NCBI RefSeq assembly: GCF_039541115.1
Contig: NZ_BAABFP010000002.1
Location: 806,001 to 870,000 of the forward strand
Direction of reading: 5' to 3'
From: Angustibacter luteus
GTDB taxonomy: Bacteria; Actinomycetota; Actinomycetes; Actinomycetales; Angustibacteraceae
DNA: 64,000 nt
Shown here: piece after piece, positions 1-8,012 of the stretch
How positions within the stretch are numbered: position 1 is the first letter of the stretch
How the letters are laid out: every line of letters begins with the position of its first letter
Notes under the pieces: model-generated
Databases searched by the model: none
What the model saw: the letters and a program-made list of their open reading frames with translations, nothing else
Told to the model about the DNA's origin: nothing
Made by a program: the position numbers and the translations under genes

Positions 1-359
1 ACCTCCGCGGACTTGGCCGTCTCGGTGTCTATATCGCGCGCACCGCCGCATACCTTCGCAGCGTCGAGGCGGGCGAGGTCAACTTCGACATCGGCTTGCT
101 CAGCCAACAACTCGACCAGCCTGGGCTCGCCGACGCAGTTGCTCTTCGCCGTCAGGCGACGTTCTCGCTCTCCGATATCGCAAAGCTGCGTCATGAGATC
201 GAGCGCATCGTGCCAAACGTGCCAAGCGGCCCTATCGAATCCGTTGAGTCGTACGCCATCGCACATGCAGACCATGGGGAACTGGCAATGCTCATGGCCA
301 CGGTGTTGACCGATGAAGACGAGCTGGAGTACAGCGCACTCACCCTCCCCCCGTTCTGA
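1..359 (+). CDS. 3' end of an unidentified island gene (partial)
   Basis: An open frame enters from the left edge (first full codon at position 3) and ends at the TGA at 357-359, giving about 118 visible residues. The start is outside the window; an internal TTG at 96 is in frame but has no reason to be preferred. I do not recognise the fragment. It is mixed helical/polar sequence with an acidic stretch (DEDELEY) near the C terminus. Its stop overlaps the ATG of the phosphoesterase gene (TGATG at 357-361), so it is the upstream member of a translationally coupled operon. Codon use is clearly less GC-biased than in the core genes to the right. Function unknown. Confidence 0.7.
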   Translation, partial: LRGLGRLGVYIARTAAYLRSVEAGEVNFDIGLLSQQLDQPGLADAVALRRQATFSLSDIAKLRHEIERIVPNVPSGPIESVESYAIAHADHGELAMLMATVLTDEDELEYSALTLPPF

Positions 360-1036
360 TGCGTGAACGGATCGCGGTCGTCGGTGACGTCCACGGCAAC
401 GCTCGGGCGTTGGCGCGAGCCTTCGAGTGGCTTGAGACTTGGGACGGATTGGTGATCTTCGTCGGGGATTACGTAAACCGTGGCCCGGCATCGCGCGAAG
501 TCGTCGATCACTTGATCCTCGCCAAGGACGCACTCGGCGAGCGCTTGGTGCTCCTGCGTGGCAATCACGACCAAGTGCTGCTGGACTTCATTTCGGGCGA
601 GAGCCCACGCCGACTGCTTTCGCATGGCGGCCTGACCACCGTCAGCAGCTACCTGAAGGGTACGGAGGCTCAGGCGAGCATTGAGACTTTTCGCGAAACC
701 TTTCCCGACGGGCATCTACGTCTCCTAGGCGACACAGGGACGCACTTCGAGACCGACGAGATGCTGGTGTCGCATGCCGGCTATAACCCTGACAGACCAA
801 CAAGTAGGAGGTCAGAAGACTTGGCCTTGGGACGGCATCATGGGATCTTTTCCCGAGGCGCTACTGCACCAAAGGCGCTCATCATCTGCGGCCACTACAT
901 CCAGAGGGGGATGAAGCCGTTCGAGTCGAGGAACCTGATATGCCTTGACACCGGAAGCGGCACGACCGCGGGGGCTCCGCTGACGTTGGTCACGCTGCCA
1001 GATCGCAACTTCTACCAATTCTACGGAGAGACATGA
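359..1036 (+). CDS. PPP-type calcineurin-like metallophosphoesterase
   Basis: 225 aa. The phosphoesterase motifs appear in order: GDVHGN (9-14), GDYVNRGP (36-43), RGNHD (67-71), SHAG (138-141) and CGHY (177-180). These supply the usual Asp/His/Asn ligands of a dinuclear metal centre. The set resembles PPP-family enzymes of the ApaH/PrpE kind (dinucleoside polyphosphate hydrolase or protein phosphatase). The second motif reads VNRG where most members have VDRG, and the last reads GHY rather than GHT. The ATG overlaps the preceding stop, and its own TGA overlaps the next ATG (1033-1036), so three proteins are made in a fixed ratio. The substrate cannot be read from sequence; coupling to a nuclease gene suggests nucleic-acid ends or a signalling nucleotide. 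Confidence 0.88.
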   Translation: MRERIAVVGDVHGNARALARAFEWLETWDGLVIFVGDYVNRGPASREVVDHLILAKDALGERLVLLRGNHDQVLLDFISGESPRRLLSHGGLTTVSSYLKGTEAQASIETFRETFPDGHLRLLGDTGTHFETDEMLVSHAGYNPDRPTSRRSEDLALGRHHGIFSRGATAPKALIICGHYIQRGMKPFESRNLICLDTGSGTTAGAPLTLVTLPDRNFYQFYGET

Positions 1037-2163
1037 CGGATCTGAAGGAGGCATGTCGGGACCTTTTCGCGGCGCTCGATGAGGGCAAGCGCGTAATCTG
1101 CATCCACTATAGTTGCGAAAACTTCCACGATGTCACCGACCGCCCTGTTGCGGTGAGCGCCATCGCTGTTTCCGAACTGACCGATGCAACAGGGGGACGA
1201 GAGTCAACCGTCTTCTCCATCGCCAATTCTTCAGCAAACCAAGACCCGGTCGAACGCGAAAAGGAGATGTTTGCCAGATTCTTCGAGTATGCACGCACAC
1301 GCCCCGATGCGTTCTGGGTTCACTGGAATATGAACAACGCCACCTACGGCTTTTCTGCACTGATCTCTCGATACCGTTACCTGTTGGGCTCTGAACCCAA
1401 CAGTCCGTGGCAGAGCAACCGTCTCTTCGATCTTGACTCACTAGTGGGCGCCAGGTACGGCGATCAGTTTGCCAAGCACCCAAAACTCCTGAGTCTTTGC
1501 TCGTTGAATGGGTATTTCCTCTCGTTCTTCAAGGCGGGCCGTGACGAAGCAAAGGCGTTTTCGGACGGCGACTACGGCTTGTGCGAGAGGTCCACTGCGG
1601 AGAAATCACACCTTCTAGCATCTATTTTGACTGACTTCCGTGCGGGATCGCTGCGTACACAAAACTCAGTCGGTTCACTGCACTTTGCATCCGAGCCCCT
1701 AGACGCTGTGAAGGTCGTGCTGGCCATAGGTGATCGCTTTCGATATGTGGAACGGCAACTGCTCCGTCGCCACGCCTCTCGCGACACGCTTAAGATTCAA
1801 GACGAGTACGATGCACAGGATTTGCTCAGGGCGCTCCTTGCCGTGTTCTTCGAGGATATTCGCCCTGAAGAGGTCGCACCAAAGCTTGGCGGCGCCTCCT
1901 CACGCATCGACTTCATTCTTCCCGACTACGCGCTCGCACTAGAGCTGAAGTACGCGCGTAGCAGCATGACTTCAGCTTCACTCGGCGAGGAACTCATCGT
2001 TGATCGAGACCGGTACCAATCTCGGCAAGAGATCCAGCACCTGATCTGTCTGGTATTTGATCACGACGGCCAGCTCGATAACCCGCGTGGCCTAGAACGG
2101 GACCTGAGTCGGGAGGCCAGCCTTGAATCGTTTGCGGTGACCGTTCGGATCTACGACCGGTGA
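1033..2163 (+). CDS. Two-part protein with C-terminal DpnII/MboI-like PD-(D/E)XK nuclease domain
   Basis: 376 aa, with an ATG inside the ATGA overlap. Residues about 255-376 match what I know of the DpnII-MboI-type restriction-nuclease domain: an acidic helix with DEYDAQDLL (257-265), GGASSRIDF (286-294), then ELK. D293, E304 and K306 form the D-X10-E-X-K catalytic signature. It ends in a strand of the form LICLVFDHDG and an NPRGLERDL motif. Residues 1-210 form a separate region with a conserved-looking core (FWVHWNMNNATYGF at 94-107, then SRYRYL) that I cannot assign; an RNase H-like fold is only a guess. No methyltransferase gene accompanies it, so it is unlikely to be a classical type II R-M enzyme and may be an effector nuclease. 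G+C is about 53% in sampled lines. Confidence 0.8.
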   Translation: MTDLKEACRDLFAALDEGKRVICIHYSCENFHDVTDRPVAVSAIAVSELTDATGGRESTVFSIANSSANQDPVEREKEMFARFFEYARTRPDAFWVHWNMNNATYGFSALISRYRYLLGSEPNSPWQSNRLFDLDSLVGARYGDQFAKHPKLLSLCSLNGYFLSFFKAGRDEAKAFSDGDYGLCERSTAEKSHLLASILTDFRAGSLRTQNSVGSLHFASEPLDAVKVVLAIGDRFRYVERQLLRRHASRDTLKIQDEYDAQDLLRALLAVFFEDIRPEEVAPKLGGASSRIDFILPDYALALELKYARSSMTSASLGEELIVDRDRYQSRQEIQHLICLVFDHDGQLDNPRGLERDLSREASLESFAVTVRIYDR

Positions 2164-2250
2164 AGGCCGCCACCCCCACCTGGCTAGGGCTTCGCGCCAT
2201 TTCCCCTGTGGCTGACAGTCATGAAAGTGCCCTGACCGGAGGATTCCTGA

Positions 2251-3465
2251 ATGTGGCGCCCTGATTCAGAGAAGCAACTTGTCGACGCTCTATCAAGTGG
2301 CGATGTACGCGAACATCGCGGCTTGGATGTCAAGCGCGAGGTCGGAGACAGCAACGGACCCCGGCGCGAATTGGCGCGGGATCTTGCCGGATTCGCTATT
2401 GATGGTGGCGCCCTGCTGATCGGCGTCGCCGAGGACACAGACACAGGAACGCTCACGCCTAGTCCCGTCCCCCTAGTTGGGCAGGCGGAGCGCATCGAAC
2501 AGGTAGCAGCGACTCGCATCGACCCTCCACTCTTCGTGCAGGTCCGCGCGATTCCAACTGCGAGCGATCCCGCCCGCGGCTACCTCTGGGTTGATGTTCC
2601 ACCCAGCCCGCTAGCCCCCCATATGGTTGAGGGCGCGTATTGGGGCAGGGTCGACAAGACCAAGGGACGGCTCACCGACGCCCAGGTCCTTCGCTTGCAC
2701 GCCGAGAGGAAGTCCGTCGAGGCCAGCATGTCGGCCACCTTGGACCTTGAGATCGAGCGCGATCCTGTCCCTCTCGGCCTTCAGCGCGAGGGCCACTTGT
2801 ACCTTGCCGCGAACCCGCTATCGCCTCAGGCAGACCTTGGACTCGCCTTTCTCAAGCAACGGGACCAGGCTCGCTTGTTTCGACTGATCAACGCCCCAAG
2901 TACGACTCTGTCGAATCGCGCCCGGGGCATTCCCCCGACACCTGAGTACGCCGGTGCGATGCGACTGCGTGCCGAAGGCATTGCCATGAGCTCGCTTTCG
3001 GAGGGTGCACGTGAGAGCCCGGTCAACGCCGATCGCGAGACAGACCTGGTGGACATCGAGTTCCGGGAGGACGGCGGAATCCGAGCCGTCGTGGGACGCG
3101 CAACAACCACCTGGGGCGAGCGACGCGCGATCGTGGACGGGCTCGCCGTGGCCTACGCGCGCCTGATGTTGGGTTGGGCACGAGAGTACGGCTCGGAGTG
3201 TGCCTTCTCTGGGGTGTGGGTCTTTGGTCTTGCCGCCACCGGGCTGAAGAACCTGTCGTCCTCGGTGTACGACAGTTCAAGCATTCGCCGTCAGCCTCCA
3301 ATCTACGACGCTGCGCAGTACCGAGCCGTGACGAGAGCTAGCACCCTCGAGTTGGAGGATCAGCCCTGGGCTGTAGCGGATCGCCTCGTCTCGAAGTTGC
3401 TTCGGAGCTTGGCGACCGAGCAGTACTTCATAGCCGATCTTCAGACACCCAACTCGGCGGGCTAG
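2251..3465 (+). CDS. AlbA_2/Schlafen-type putative ATP-binding protein
   Basis: 404 aa with GGAGG about 8 bases before the ATG. The N-terminal 150 residues carry the AlbA_2 (Schlafen AAA_4-like) signature: EHRGLDVKRE (21-30), RRELARDLAGFA (38-49) and DGGALLIGVAED (51-62). A region with YWGRVDKTKGRLTDAQV follows. The remaining 250 residues are unassigned. Proteins with this domain bind nucleotides or nucleic acids and are common in defence islands and as transcriptional regulators. It follows the nuclease gene in the same orientation after 87 bases with its own ribosome site, so it could be a fourth operon member or separately expressed. Its stop shares a CTAG palindrome with the stop of the convergent XRE gene. 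Composition is intermediate between island and core. Confidence 0.8.
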   Translation: MWRPDSEKQLVDALSSGDVREHRGLDVKREVGDSNGPRRELARDLAGFAIDGGALLIGVAEDTDTGTLTPSPVPLVGQAERIEQVAATRIDPPLFVQVRAIPTASDPARGYLWVDVPPSPLAPHMVEGAYWGRVDKTKGRLTDAQVLRLHAERKSVEASMSATLDLEIERDPVPLGLQREGHLYLAANPLSPQADLGLAFLKQRDQARLFRLINAPSTTLSNRARGIPPTPEYAGAMRLRAEGIAMSSLSEGARESPVNADRETDLVDIEFREDGGIRAVVGRATTTWGERRAIVDGLAVAYARLMLGWAREYGSECAFSGVWVFGLAATGLKNLSSSVYDSSSIRRQPPIYDAAQYRAVTRASTLELEDQPWAVADRLVSKLLRSLATEQYFIADLQTPNSAG

Positions 3466-3707
3466 CCACGACCGGCACGTGCCTCGGCGGCTCGGCATAG
3501 ATCACCGAGCGATAGGTCCAGAGCCCAAGCTAGCCGGGCTGCCACCTGAAGCGTGACTCCACGCTCGCCACGCTCAATCAATCCGACAGACGTGCGGTGG
3601 AGGCCGGCCTCCCCGGCGAGTTGTTCCATGGACCAGCCGCGCTCTCGACGCGCAACCGCCAACTCCTCGGCAACGGAGCGAGCAAACACTTCGTCACGGG
3701 CCGGCAC
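3462..3707 (-). CDS. XRE-family HTH regulator
   Basis: 81 aa, GTG start. Residues 11-68 form a complete Cro/C1-type helix-turn-helix (RRERGWSMEQLAGEAGLHRT, then SVGLIERGERG, then a TLQVAARLAWALDLSLGDL tail). There is no effector domain, so it is probably a small autorepressor. It is transcribed towards, and overlaps by 4 bp, the 3' end of the AlbA_2 gene. Its promoter region contains a perfect 16-bp palindrome shared with the divergent gene at 3762, the expected layout for a regulator controlling itself and its neighbour. Confidence 0.88.
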   Translation of the reverse strand: MPARDEVFARSVAEELAVARRERGWSMEQLAGEAGLHRTSVGLIERGERGVTLQVAARLAWALDLSLGDLCRAAEARAGRG

Positions 3708-3742
3708 ATGGCGAACCTACGGACCGTGGCCGCACGACGCCA

Positions 3743-3758
3743 CGAGACTATAGTCTCG
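3743..3758. promoter_or_regulatory. Perfect palindromic operator with overlapping divergent -10 elements
   Basis: CGAGACTATAGTCTCG is its own reverse complement. Its centre gives TATAGT on the plus strand (3749-3754), seven bases before the GTG at 3762, and TATAGT on the minus strand (3752-3747), about 40 bases before the XRE GTG at 3707. A third half-site, CGAGACT, occurs at 3769-3775. A bound XRE dimer would cover both -10 elements at once. Confidence 0.7.
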
Positions 3759-3761
3759 GCT

Positions 3762-4223
3762 GTGTCCAACGAGACTCCCAAATCGGTACTAGGTGAAGAT
3801 GGCGGCTACTACTGGCCAATGATCGGGACGCCCGTCGCCCGGGAAGAGGCCTGGTCGCGGTTCTGGGCGGTCATGCGGGATGGCCTAGCCGAGCTTGCCA
3901 TGGAAGGCCGGCTGCCAGAGTGGATCGTTGACCCAGACTGCGCCGACGCCATGAAATCAGCCTCAACCCCCGGGGAGGGTCGACGCGCTGCCATGGAGTT
4001 GTGGATCACAAAGCTCATACGCGGCGATGTCGTCGAGATGCAGGTGTTTCCGAATCTCGAGCAGATGGTCTTCGACGGCACCGACGATCTTCGACACGCG
4101 CGTCGGCGAGCGCGACGCGAAGGAATGACAGATGTAGTGGTCAGCCTGGCTGATCGCTACCAGCTGCGCATCGACATAGCGAGGCGCTCGCGATGTAGTG
4201 GCCGTGGCGGAAATAGTCGTTAG
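3762..4223 (+). CDS. Unidentified island protein, likely leaderless mRNA
   Basis: 153 aa from the GTG at 3762. The open frame extends upstream to 3597, but that part is antisense to the XRE gene and runs through its promoter. The GTG lies exactly seven bases after a TATAGT -10 element, which fits a leaderless transcript. The protein is soluble and mixed, with two Trp-rich helices (WSRFWAVMRDGLAEL) and a basic C-terminal tail. I recognise no domain. Being divergent from, and sharing an operator with, an XRE regulator suggests it is that regulator's target. It is the last island gene before xthA. Confidence 0.6.
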   Translation: MSNETPKSVLGEDGGYYWPMIGTPVAREEAWSRFWAVMRDGLAELAMEGRLPEWIVDPDCADAMKSASTPGEGRRAAMELWITKLIRGDVVEMQVFPNLEQMVFDGTDDLRHARRRARREGMTDVVVSLADRYQLRIDIARRSRCSGRGGNSR

Positions 4224-4263
4224 CGATGGATCGGTCCGCGGCCAAATGCACTAACGAATTCAG

Positions 4264-5070
4264 TTACAAATCGTAGTCAACCGTAACGGCAGCGTGATCA
4301 CTCCATCGCTCAGCGTAACTGCTTGCCCGCCCGACTGTCGCTTTTACCGCTTTCGTAGCCATTTCTCGTGACGCTAAGTGATAATCGATTCGCCAGCCAG
4401 CGTCGTTATCGAACGCCTGCCCGCGCCAGGACCACCACGTGTACGGGCCGGGGCCCTCACCGGCCAGCGCCCGGTGCACGTCCACGTACCCGCCGCGGGT
4501 CGACGTCCACCGGTCGAGCAGCGCTCGCTCCGCGGGCAGGAAGCCGGCCTTGCCGCGGTTGCCCTTCCAGTTCTTCAGATCTGCCTCGCGGTGGGCGACG
4601 TTGAGGTCGCCGGTCACCACGACGTGCCCACCCACCCGGCGCAGCGCACTCATCCGACGTCCCATGGCGTCCAGGAAGCGCAGCTTCGTGTCCTGGCGCG
4701 GGGTACCCGCCTCGCCCGTGTGCACGTACACCGACACGGCGGTGAGCAGCCCGGACTGGGTCGCGACGTCAGCCTCGACCCAGCGGCCGGTACCGGCGAA
4801 CTCGCGACGACCCACCCCGTGCCGGACGTCGAGCGGCTCGTCGCGGGTCAGCACGGCCACGCCGGCGTGCCCGGCGACCAGGCTCGCGTCGTGCGAGACG
4901 TGCCAGCCGGCGAAGGGACCGACGGCGAGGAGCTCGCGCAGCAGGTCGTCGCCGGCGCGCACCTCTTGCAGCGTCAGGACGTCCGGTTGCTGCGCCGCCA
5001 GCCAGTCGAGCCCGCCGCGCCTGGCGGCGGCCCGGATCCCGTTGACGTTGGCGGAGACGACGCGTAGCAC
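4264..5070 (-). CDS. xthA: Exodeoxyribonuclease III (AP endonuclease)
   Basis: 268 aa, GTG start. It is an endonuclease/exonuclease/phosphatase-fold enzyme of base-excision repair that cleaves 5' of abasic sites and removes 3' blocks. Active-site residues are visible: N10 (SANVNG), E36 (LQEVR), D155 and N157 (GDLNV), D229 (RIDY) and D258-H259 (SDH). Length matches the family. The 3' end is odd: G+C in 60-base lines rises from 50% (4261) through 57% and 62% to 80% (4441), so roughly the last 55 codons have island-like codon use although the reading frame and terminal SDH motif are intact. This suggests the gene end was replaced or restored when the island was acquired. Confidence 0.95.
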   Translation of the reverse strand: MLRVVSANVNGIRAAARRGGLDWLAAQQPDVLTLQEVRAGDDLLRELLAVGPFAGWHVSHDASLVAGHAGVAVLTRDEPLDVRHGVGRREFAGTGRWVEADVATQSGLLTAVSVYVHTGEAGTPRQDTKLRFLDAMGRRMSALRRVGGHVVVTGDLNVAHREADLKNWKGNRGKAGFLPAERALLDRWTSTRGGYVDVHRALAGEGPGPYTWWSWRGQAFDNDAGWRIDYHLASREMATKAVKATVGRASSYAERWSDHAAVTVDYDL

Positions 5071-5091
5071 GCGCCTATCCTGCCGGTCGGG

Positions 5092-5565
5092 TCAGCGACG
5101 GATGAAGTCGGTCACCGTGGTGCACTGGCTGGCGCACTGGGTGCCGACGCCGATCTGGTTGACCTTGGGGTCGAGGATGTTCGCCCGGTGACCCGGCGAC
5201 CGCATCCAGAGCGCGACGAGGGAACGGGCGGGCAGGTTGGCGCGCGCGATGTTCTCCGAGGCCCGGTTCGCGCTGCAGGCCTTCATGATGGGCAGCAGCG
5301 CCTGGTGGGTCAGCGTCGACTTGGTGCGCAGCTGGGTGGCCAGCCGCTCGGCGTACCGGTCAGGGCACGAGGTGTACGAGAGCGGCTTGAGGTGGTGGCT
5401 GACGCGCTGGGCGTTGATCGCCTTGACGACCCGCACCTCGTAGGCGTTCAGGTAGGACTGGCTGACGGCCGCCTGCGCCGGTGCGACACCCGCGCCAGCG
5501 ACCACACCAGCGGCCAGTGCCACGGCCACGCCGGCCCGCGCGATTACTCTGGGTGTAGAAGGCAT
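5092..5565 (-). CDS. Secreted CAP-domain protein
   Basis: 157 aa with an N-terminal signal peptide (hydrophobic 11-28, predicted cut after A32 in AQA). The mature part is a CAP/SCP-PR1 domain with its usual residues: H87, E104 (SENIA) and H126 (SPGHRANIL). Four cysteines (67, 97, 144, 148) could form two disulfides. Bacterial members are extracellular; their activity is mostly unknown. A TACTCT -10 element lies six bases before the ATG, so the mRNA is probably leaderless. Confidence 0.88.
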   Translation of the reverse strand: MPSTPRVIARAGVAVALAAGVVAGAGVAPAQAAVSQSYLNAYEVRVVKAINAQRVSHHLKPLSYTSCPDRYAERLATQLRTKSTLTHQALLPIMKACSANRASENIARANLPARSLVALWMRSPGHRANILDPKVNQIGVGTQCASQCTTVTDFIRR

Positions 5566-5577
5566 CCCCAGAGAGTA
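5566..5577 (-). promoter_or_regulatory. Leaderless promoter of the CAP gene
   Basis: On the minus strand TACTCT (5577-5572) is followed by six bases and then the ATG at 5565. It fits the TANNNT-N6/7-start pattern seen at nine other genes in the window. Confidence 0.5.
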
Positions 5578-5648
5578 GGGGGTGAATGGGCCGATTGACT
5601 AGTCCCAATCTCACCCAACGTGCCTGAACAACTACCCAGAGCGCCGCA

Positions 5649-5700
5649 GCGCGGCGTCCCCGAGGGGGCGCCGCGCCGCGGTCGGAGCCTGCCAGGCTCC
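5649..5700 (-). terminator. Tandem hairpins downstream of icd
   Basis: Two stem-loops lie just after the icd stop on the minus strand. One has arms 5649-5661 and 5664-5676 (12 of 13 positions complementary, GC-only, very short loop). The other is a perfect 7-bp stem, 5684-5690 with 5694-5700, and a 3-base loop. There is no U-tract, as is usual in actinobacteria. Confidence 0.6.
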
Positions 5701-5710
5701 TTCGGATGTC

Positions 5711-6928
5711 TCAGACCTGAGCTGCGGCCAGGTTCTCGTCCAGCGCCGCGAGGAACTCCTCCGTCGTCAGGAACGGCTGGTCCTTGCTGATCAGCAGCGC
5801 CAGGTCCTTCGTCATCTTGCCGCTCTCGACGGTCTCGATGCAGACGCGCTCGAGCGCCTCCGCGAAGCCCGTGACCTCGGGAGTGCCGTCGAGCTTGCCG
5901 CGGTGCTTCAGGCCACCGGTCCAGGCGAAGATCGAGGCGATCGGGTTCGTGGACGTCGGCTTGCCGGCCTGGTGCTGGCGGTAGTGCCGGGTGACCGTGC
6001 CGTGCGCCGCCTCGGCCTCGACCGTCTGGCCGTCCGGCGTCATCAGGACCGACGTCATCAACCCGAGCGAGCCGAAGCCCTGGGCCACGGTGTCGGACTG
6101 GACGTCGCCGTCGTAGTTCTTGCAGGCCCAGACGTAGCCGCCCTCCCACTTCATCGCGGCCGCGACCATGTCGTCGATCAGCCGGTGCTCGTACGTGAGC
6201 CCCGCCGCGTCGAACTCGCCCTTGAACTCGGCCTCGAAGATGCGCTCGAAGATGTCCTTGAACTGGCCGTCGTAGGCCTTCAGGATCGTGTTCTTGGTGG
6301 ACAGGTACACCGGGTAGCCGCGCTGCAGGCCGTAGCTGAACGACGCCCGCGCGAAGTCCTCGATGGACTTGTTGAAGTTGTACATGCCCATCGCCACACC
6401 GCCGTCCGCGCCGTAGTTGGCGACGACGTGCTGGATCGGCTCGCTCCCGTCCTGCGGGGTGAACGTCATGGTCAGCTCGCCCGCACCGGGCACCTTGAAG
6501 TTGGTCGCCTTGTACTGGTCGCCGTGGGCGTGACGGCCGATGATGATCGGCTTCGTCCAGCCCGGCACCAGCCGCGGGATGTTGCTGATGATGATCGGTT
6601 CGCGGAACACGACCCCGCCGAGGATGTTGCGGATCGTGCCGTTCGGCGAGACGTACATCTTCTTCAGGCCGAACTCCTCGACCCGCGCCTCGTCCGGCGT
6701 GATCGTCGCGCACTTGACCCCGACGCCGTACTGCTTGATGGCGTTGGCCGCGTCGACCGTGACCTGGTCGTCCGTCGCGTCGCGGTGCTCGATGCCGAGG
6801 TCGTAGTACTTGAGGTCGACGTCGAGATAGGGGTGGATCAGGCGGTCCTTGATGAACTGCCAGATGATCCGCGTCATCTCGTCGCCGTCCAGCTCGACGA
6901 CCGGCTGGGCGACCTTGATCTTGGCCAT
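5711..6928 (-). CDS. icd: NADP-dependent isocitrate dehydrogenase
   Basis: 405 aa from the ATG at 6928, where MAKIKV aligns with family N termini and AGAGG lies about 9 bases upstream. The frame stays open further upstream into the next gene, but that part is not conserved. It belongs to the homodimeric eukaryote-like NADP-IDH subfamily: [11 protein letters not shown] near the N terminus, SPNGTIRN in the substrate loop, [10 protein letters not shown] for metal binding and [13 protein letters not shown] in the coenzyme region. It converts isocitrate to 2-oxoglutarate in the TCA cycle. mdh and sucCD are nearby but not in one operon. Confidence 0.97.
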   Translation of the reverse strand: MAKIKVAQPVVELDGDEMTRIIWQFIKDRLIHPYLDVDLKYYDLGIEHRDATDDQVTVDAANAIKQYGVGVKCATITPDEARVEEFGLKKMYVSPNGTIRNILGGVVFREPIIISNIPRLVPGWTKPIIIGRHAHGDQYKATNFKVPGAGELTMTFTPQDGSEPIQHVVANYGADGGVAMGMYNFNKSIEDFARASFSYGLQRGYPVYLSTKNTILKAYDGQFKDIFERIFEAEFKGEFDAAGLTYEHRLIDDMVAAAMKWEGGYVWACKNYDGDVQSDTVAQGFGSLGLMTSVLMTPDGQTVEAEAAHGTVTRHYRQHQAGKPTSTNPIASIFAWTGGLKHRGKLDGTPEVTGFAEALERVCIETVESGKMTKDLALLISKDQPFLTTEEFLAALDENLAAAQV

Positions 6929-6969
6929 GAGGGGAGCCTCTCGTGGGGATGCGATGCGATTGCTTGACG

Positions 6970-7938
6970 TCAAGATATCGGCAACCCGGTCGCGGTCGCC
7001 ACCCCGGGATCCTCGGCCCATCCGGCCGGGTCCGTCCAGGCCCGCAGCGAGCGCCGGCTCTCGAACCGGCGCGGCCGCCCGCTGACCGGGTCGGTGAACT
7101 CGAGGGTCCGGGCCAGCAGCTGCAGCGGGCGGGACCAGTCGTCCACCGCCTGGTCCCGCACGACGGGGTAGAGCGGGTCGCCGAGGATCGGCAGGCCGAT
7201 CGCGCACATGTGCAGCCGCAGCTGGTGGGTGCGTCCGGTCAGGGGCAGCAGCCGGTACCGCCCGAGCCCGTCCCGCTGCTCGACCAGCTCGATCCGGGTG
7301 CTGCTGTTGGGCTCCCCGGGGACCTCGGCCGCCGCGAACACCCCGCGCTCCTTGACGATCCGGGTGGCCCGCTCGACCGGCAGCTCGACCCGCGGGTCGT
7401 ACGGGGCCACCGCCTCATAGACCTTGCGCACCTGACGGTGCTCGAACAGCGACTGGTACGCGCCGCGCAGCTCGGGGCGGACGACGAACATGACCACGCC
7501 CGCGGTGATCCGGTCCAGCCGGTGCGCCGGGCTCAGGGCTGGCAGGTCGAGCTCGGTGCGCAACCGCACCAGCGCCGTCTGCAGCACGTGCCGGCCGCGC
7601 GGGATCGTCGCCAGGAAGTGCGGCTTGTCCACCACGAGCAGGTCGTCGTCCCGGTGCAGGACGTCGATCTCGAACGGCACCGGCGCCTCGTCCGGCAGGT
7701 CGCGGTGGAACCAGATCGACGTCCCCGGTCGGTACGGCGCGAGCCGCCCGAGCGGACCGTCGCGGTCCACGACCTCGCCGTCGTCCAGCATCTGCTCGAG
7801 CCGGCCCGAGGGTGCCCACGGCAGCCGGTCGTGCAGGTAGTCCAGCACCGTCGCCCAGTCGCCGCCCGCGGGCAGCCGCAGCTCAGCGGGCTCCAGCCCG
7901 TGGCGGCGCGGCAGCGGGGACGGCAGGGCTCGGCGCAT
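6970..7938 (-). CDS. RluA-family 23S rRNA/tRNA pseudouridine synthase
   Basis: 322 aa from the ATG at 7938; an open extension to 8010 lies beyond a plausible promoter and is not family-like. The catalytic motif HRLDRITAG has Asp142. [10 protein letters not shown] and the substrate-loop motif [10 protein letters not shown] are also present. The first 75 residues form a small RNA-binding-like extension before the catalytic fold. The enzyme isomerises uridine to pseudouridine in RNA; the exact target (23S rRNA or tRNA) cannot be told. It is transcribed in the same direction as icd, 41 bases upstream, so a transcript could run through. Confidence 0.9.
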   Translation of the reverse strand: MRRALPSPLPRRHGLEPAELRLPAGGDWATVLDYLHDRLPWAPSGRLEQMLDDGEVVDRDGPLGRLAPYRPGTSIWFHRDLPDEAPVPFEIDVLHRDDDLLVVDKPHFLATIPRGRHVLQTALVRLRTELDLPALSPAHRLDRITAGVVMFVVRPELRGAYQSLFEHRQVRKVYEAVAPYDPRVELPVERATRIVKERGVFAAAEVPGEPNSSTRIELVEQRDGLGRYRLLPLTGRTHQLRLHMCAIGLPILGDPLYPVVRDQAVDDWSRPLQLLARTLEFTDPVSGRPRRFESRRSLRAWTDPAGWAEDPGVATATGLPIS

Positions 7939-8012
7939 GGTGGTCCCAGGGTAGGCGCGCTGGCGTGCCGTGCGCGCGAGCGGCAGACTCACGCCGACCC
8001 CTGGAGGCACCC

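Noticed and set aside
3597-3761. Upstream extension of the gene at 3762
   Set aside because: It would be antisense to the XRE gene and run through the operator; the GTG at 3762 has a fitting -10.
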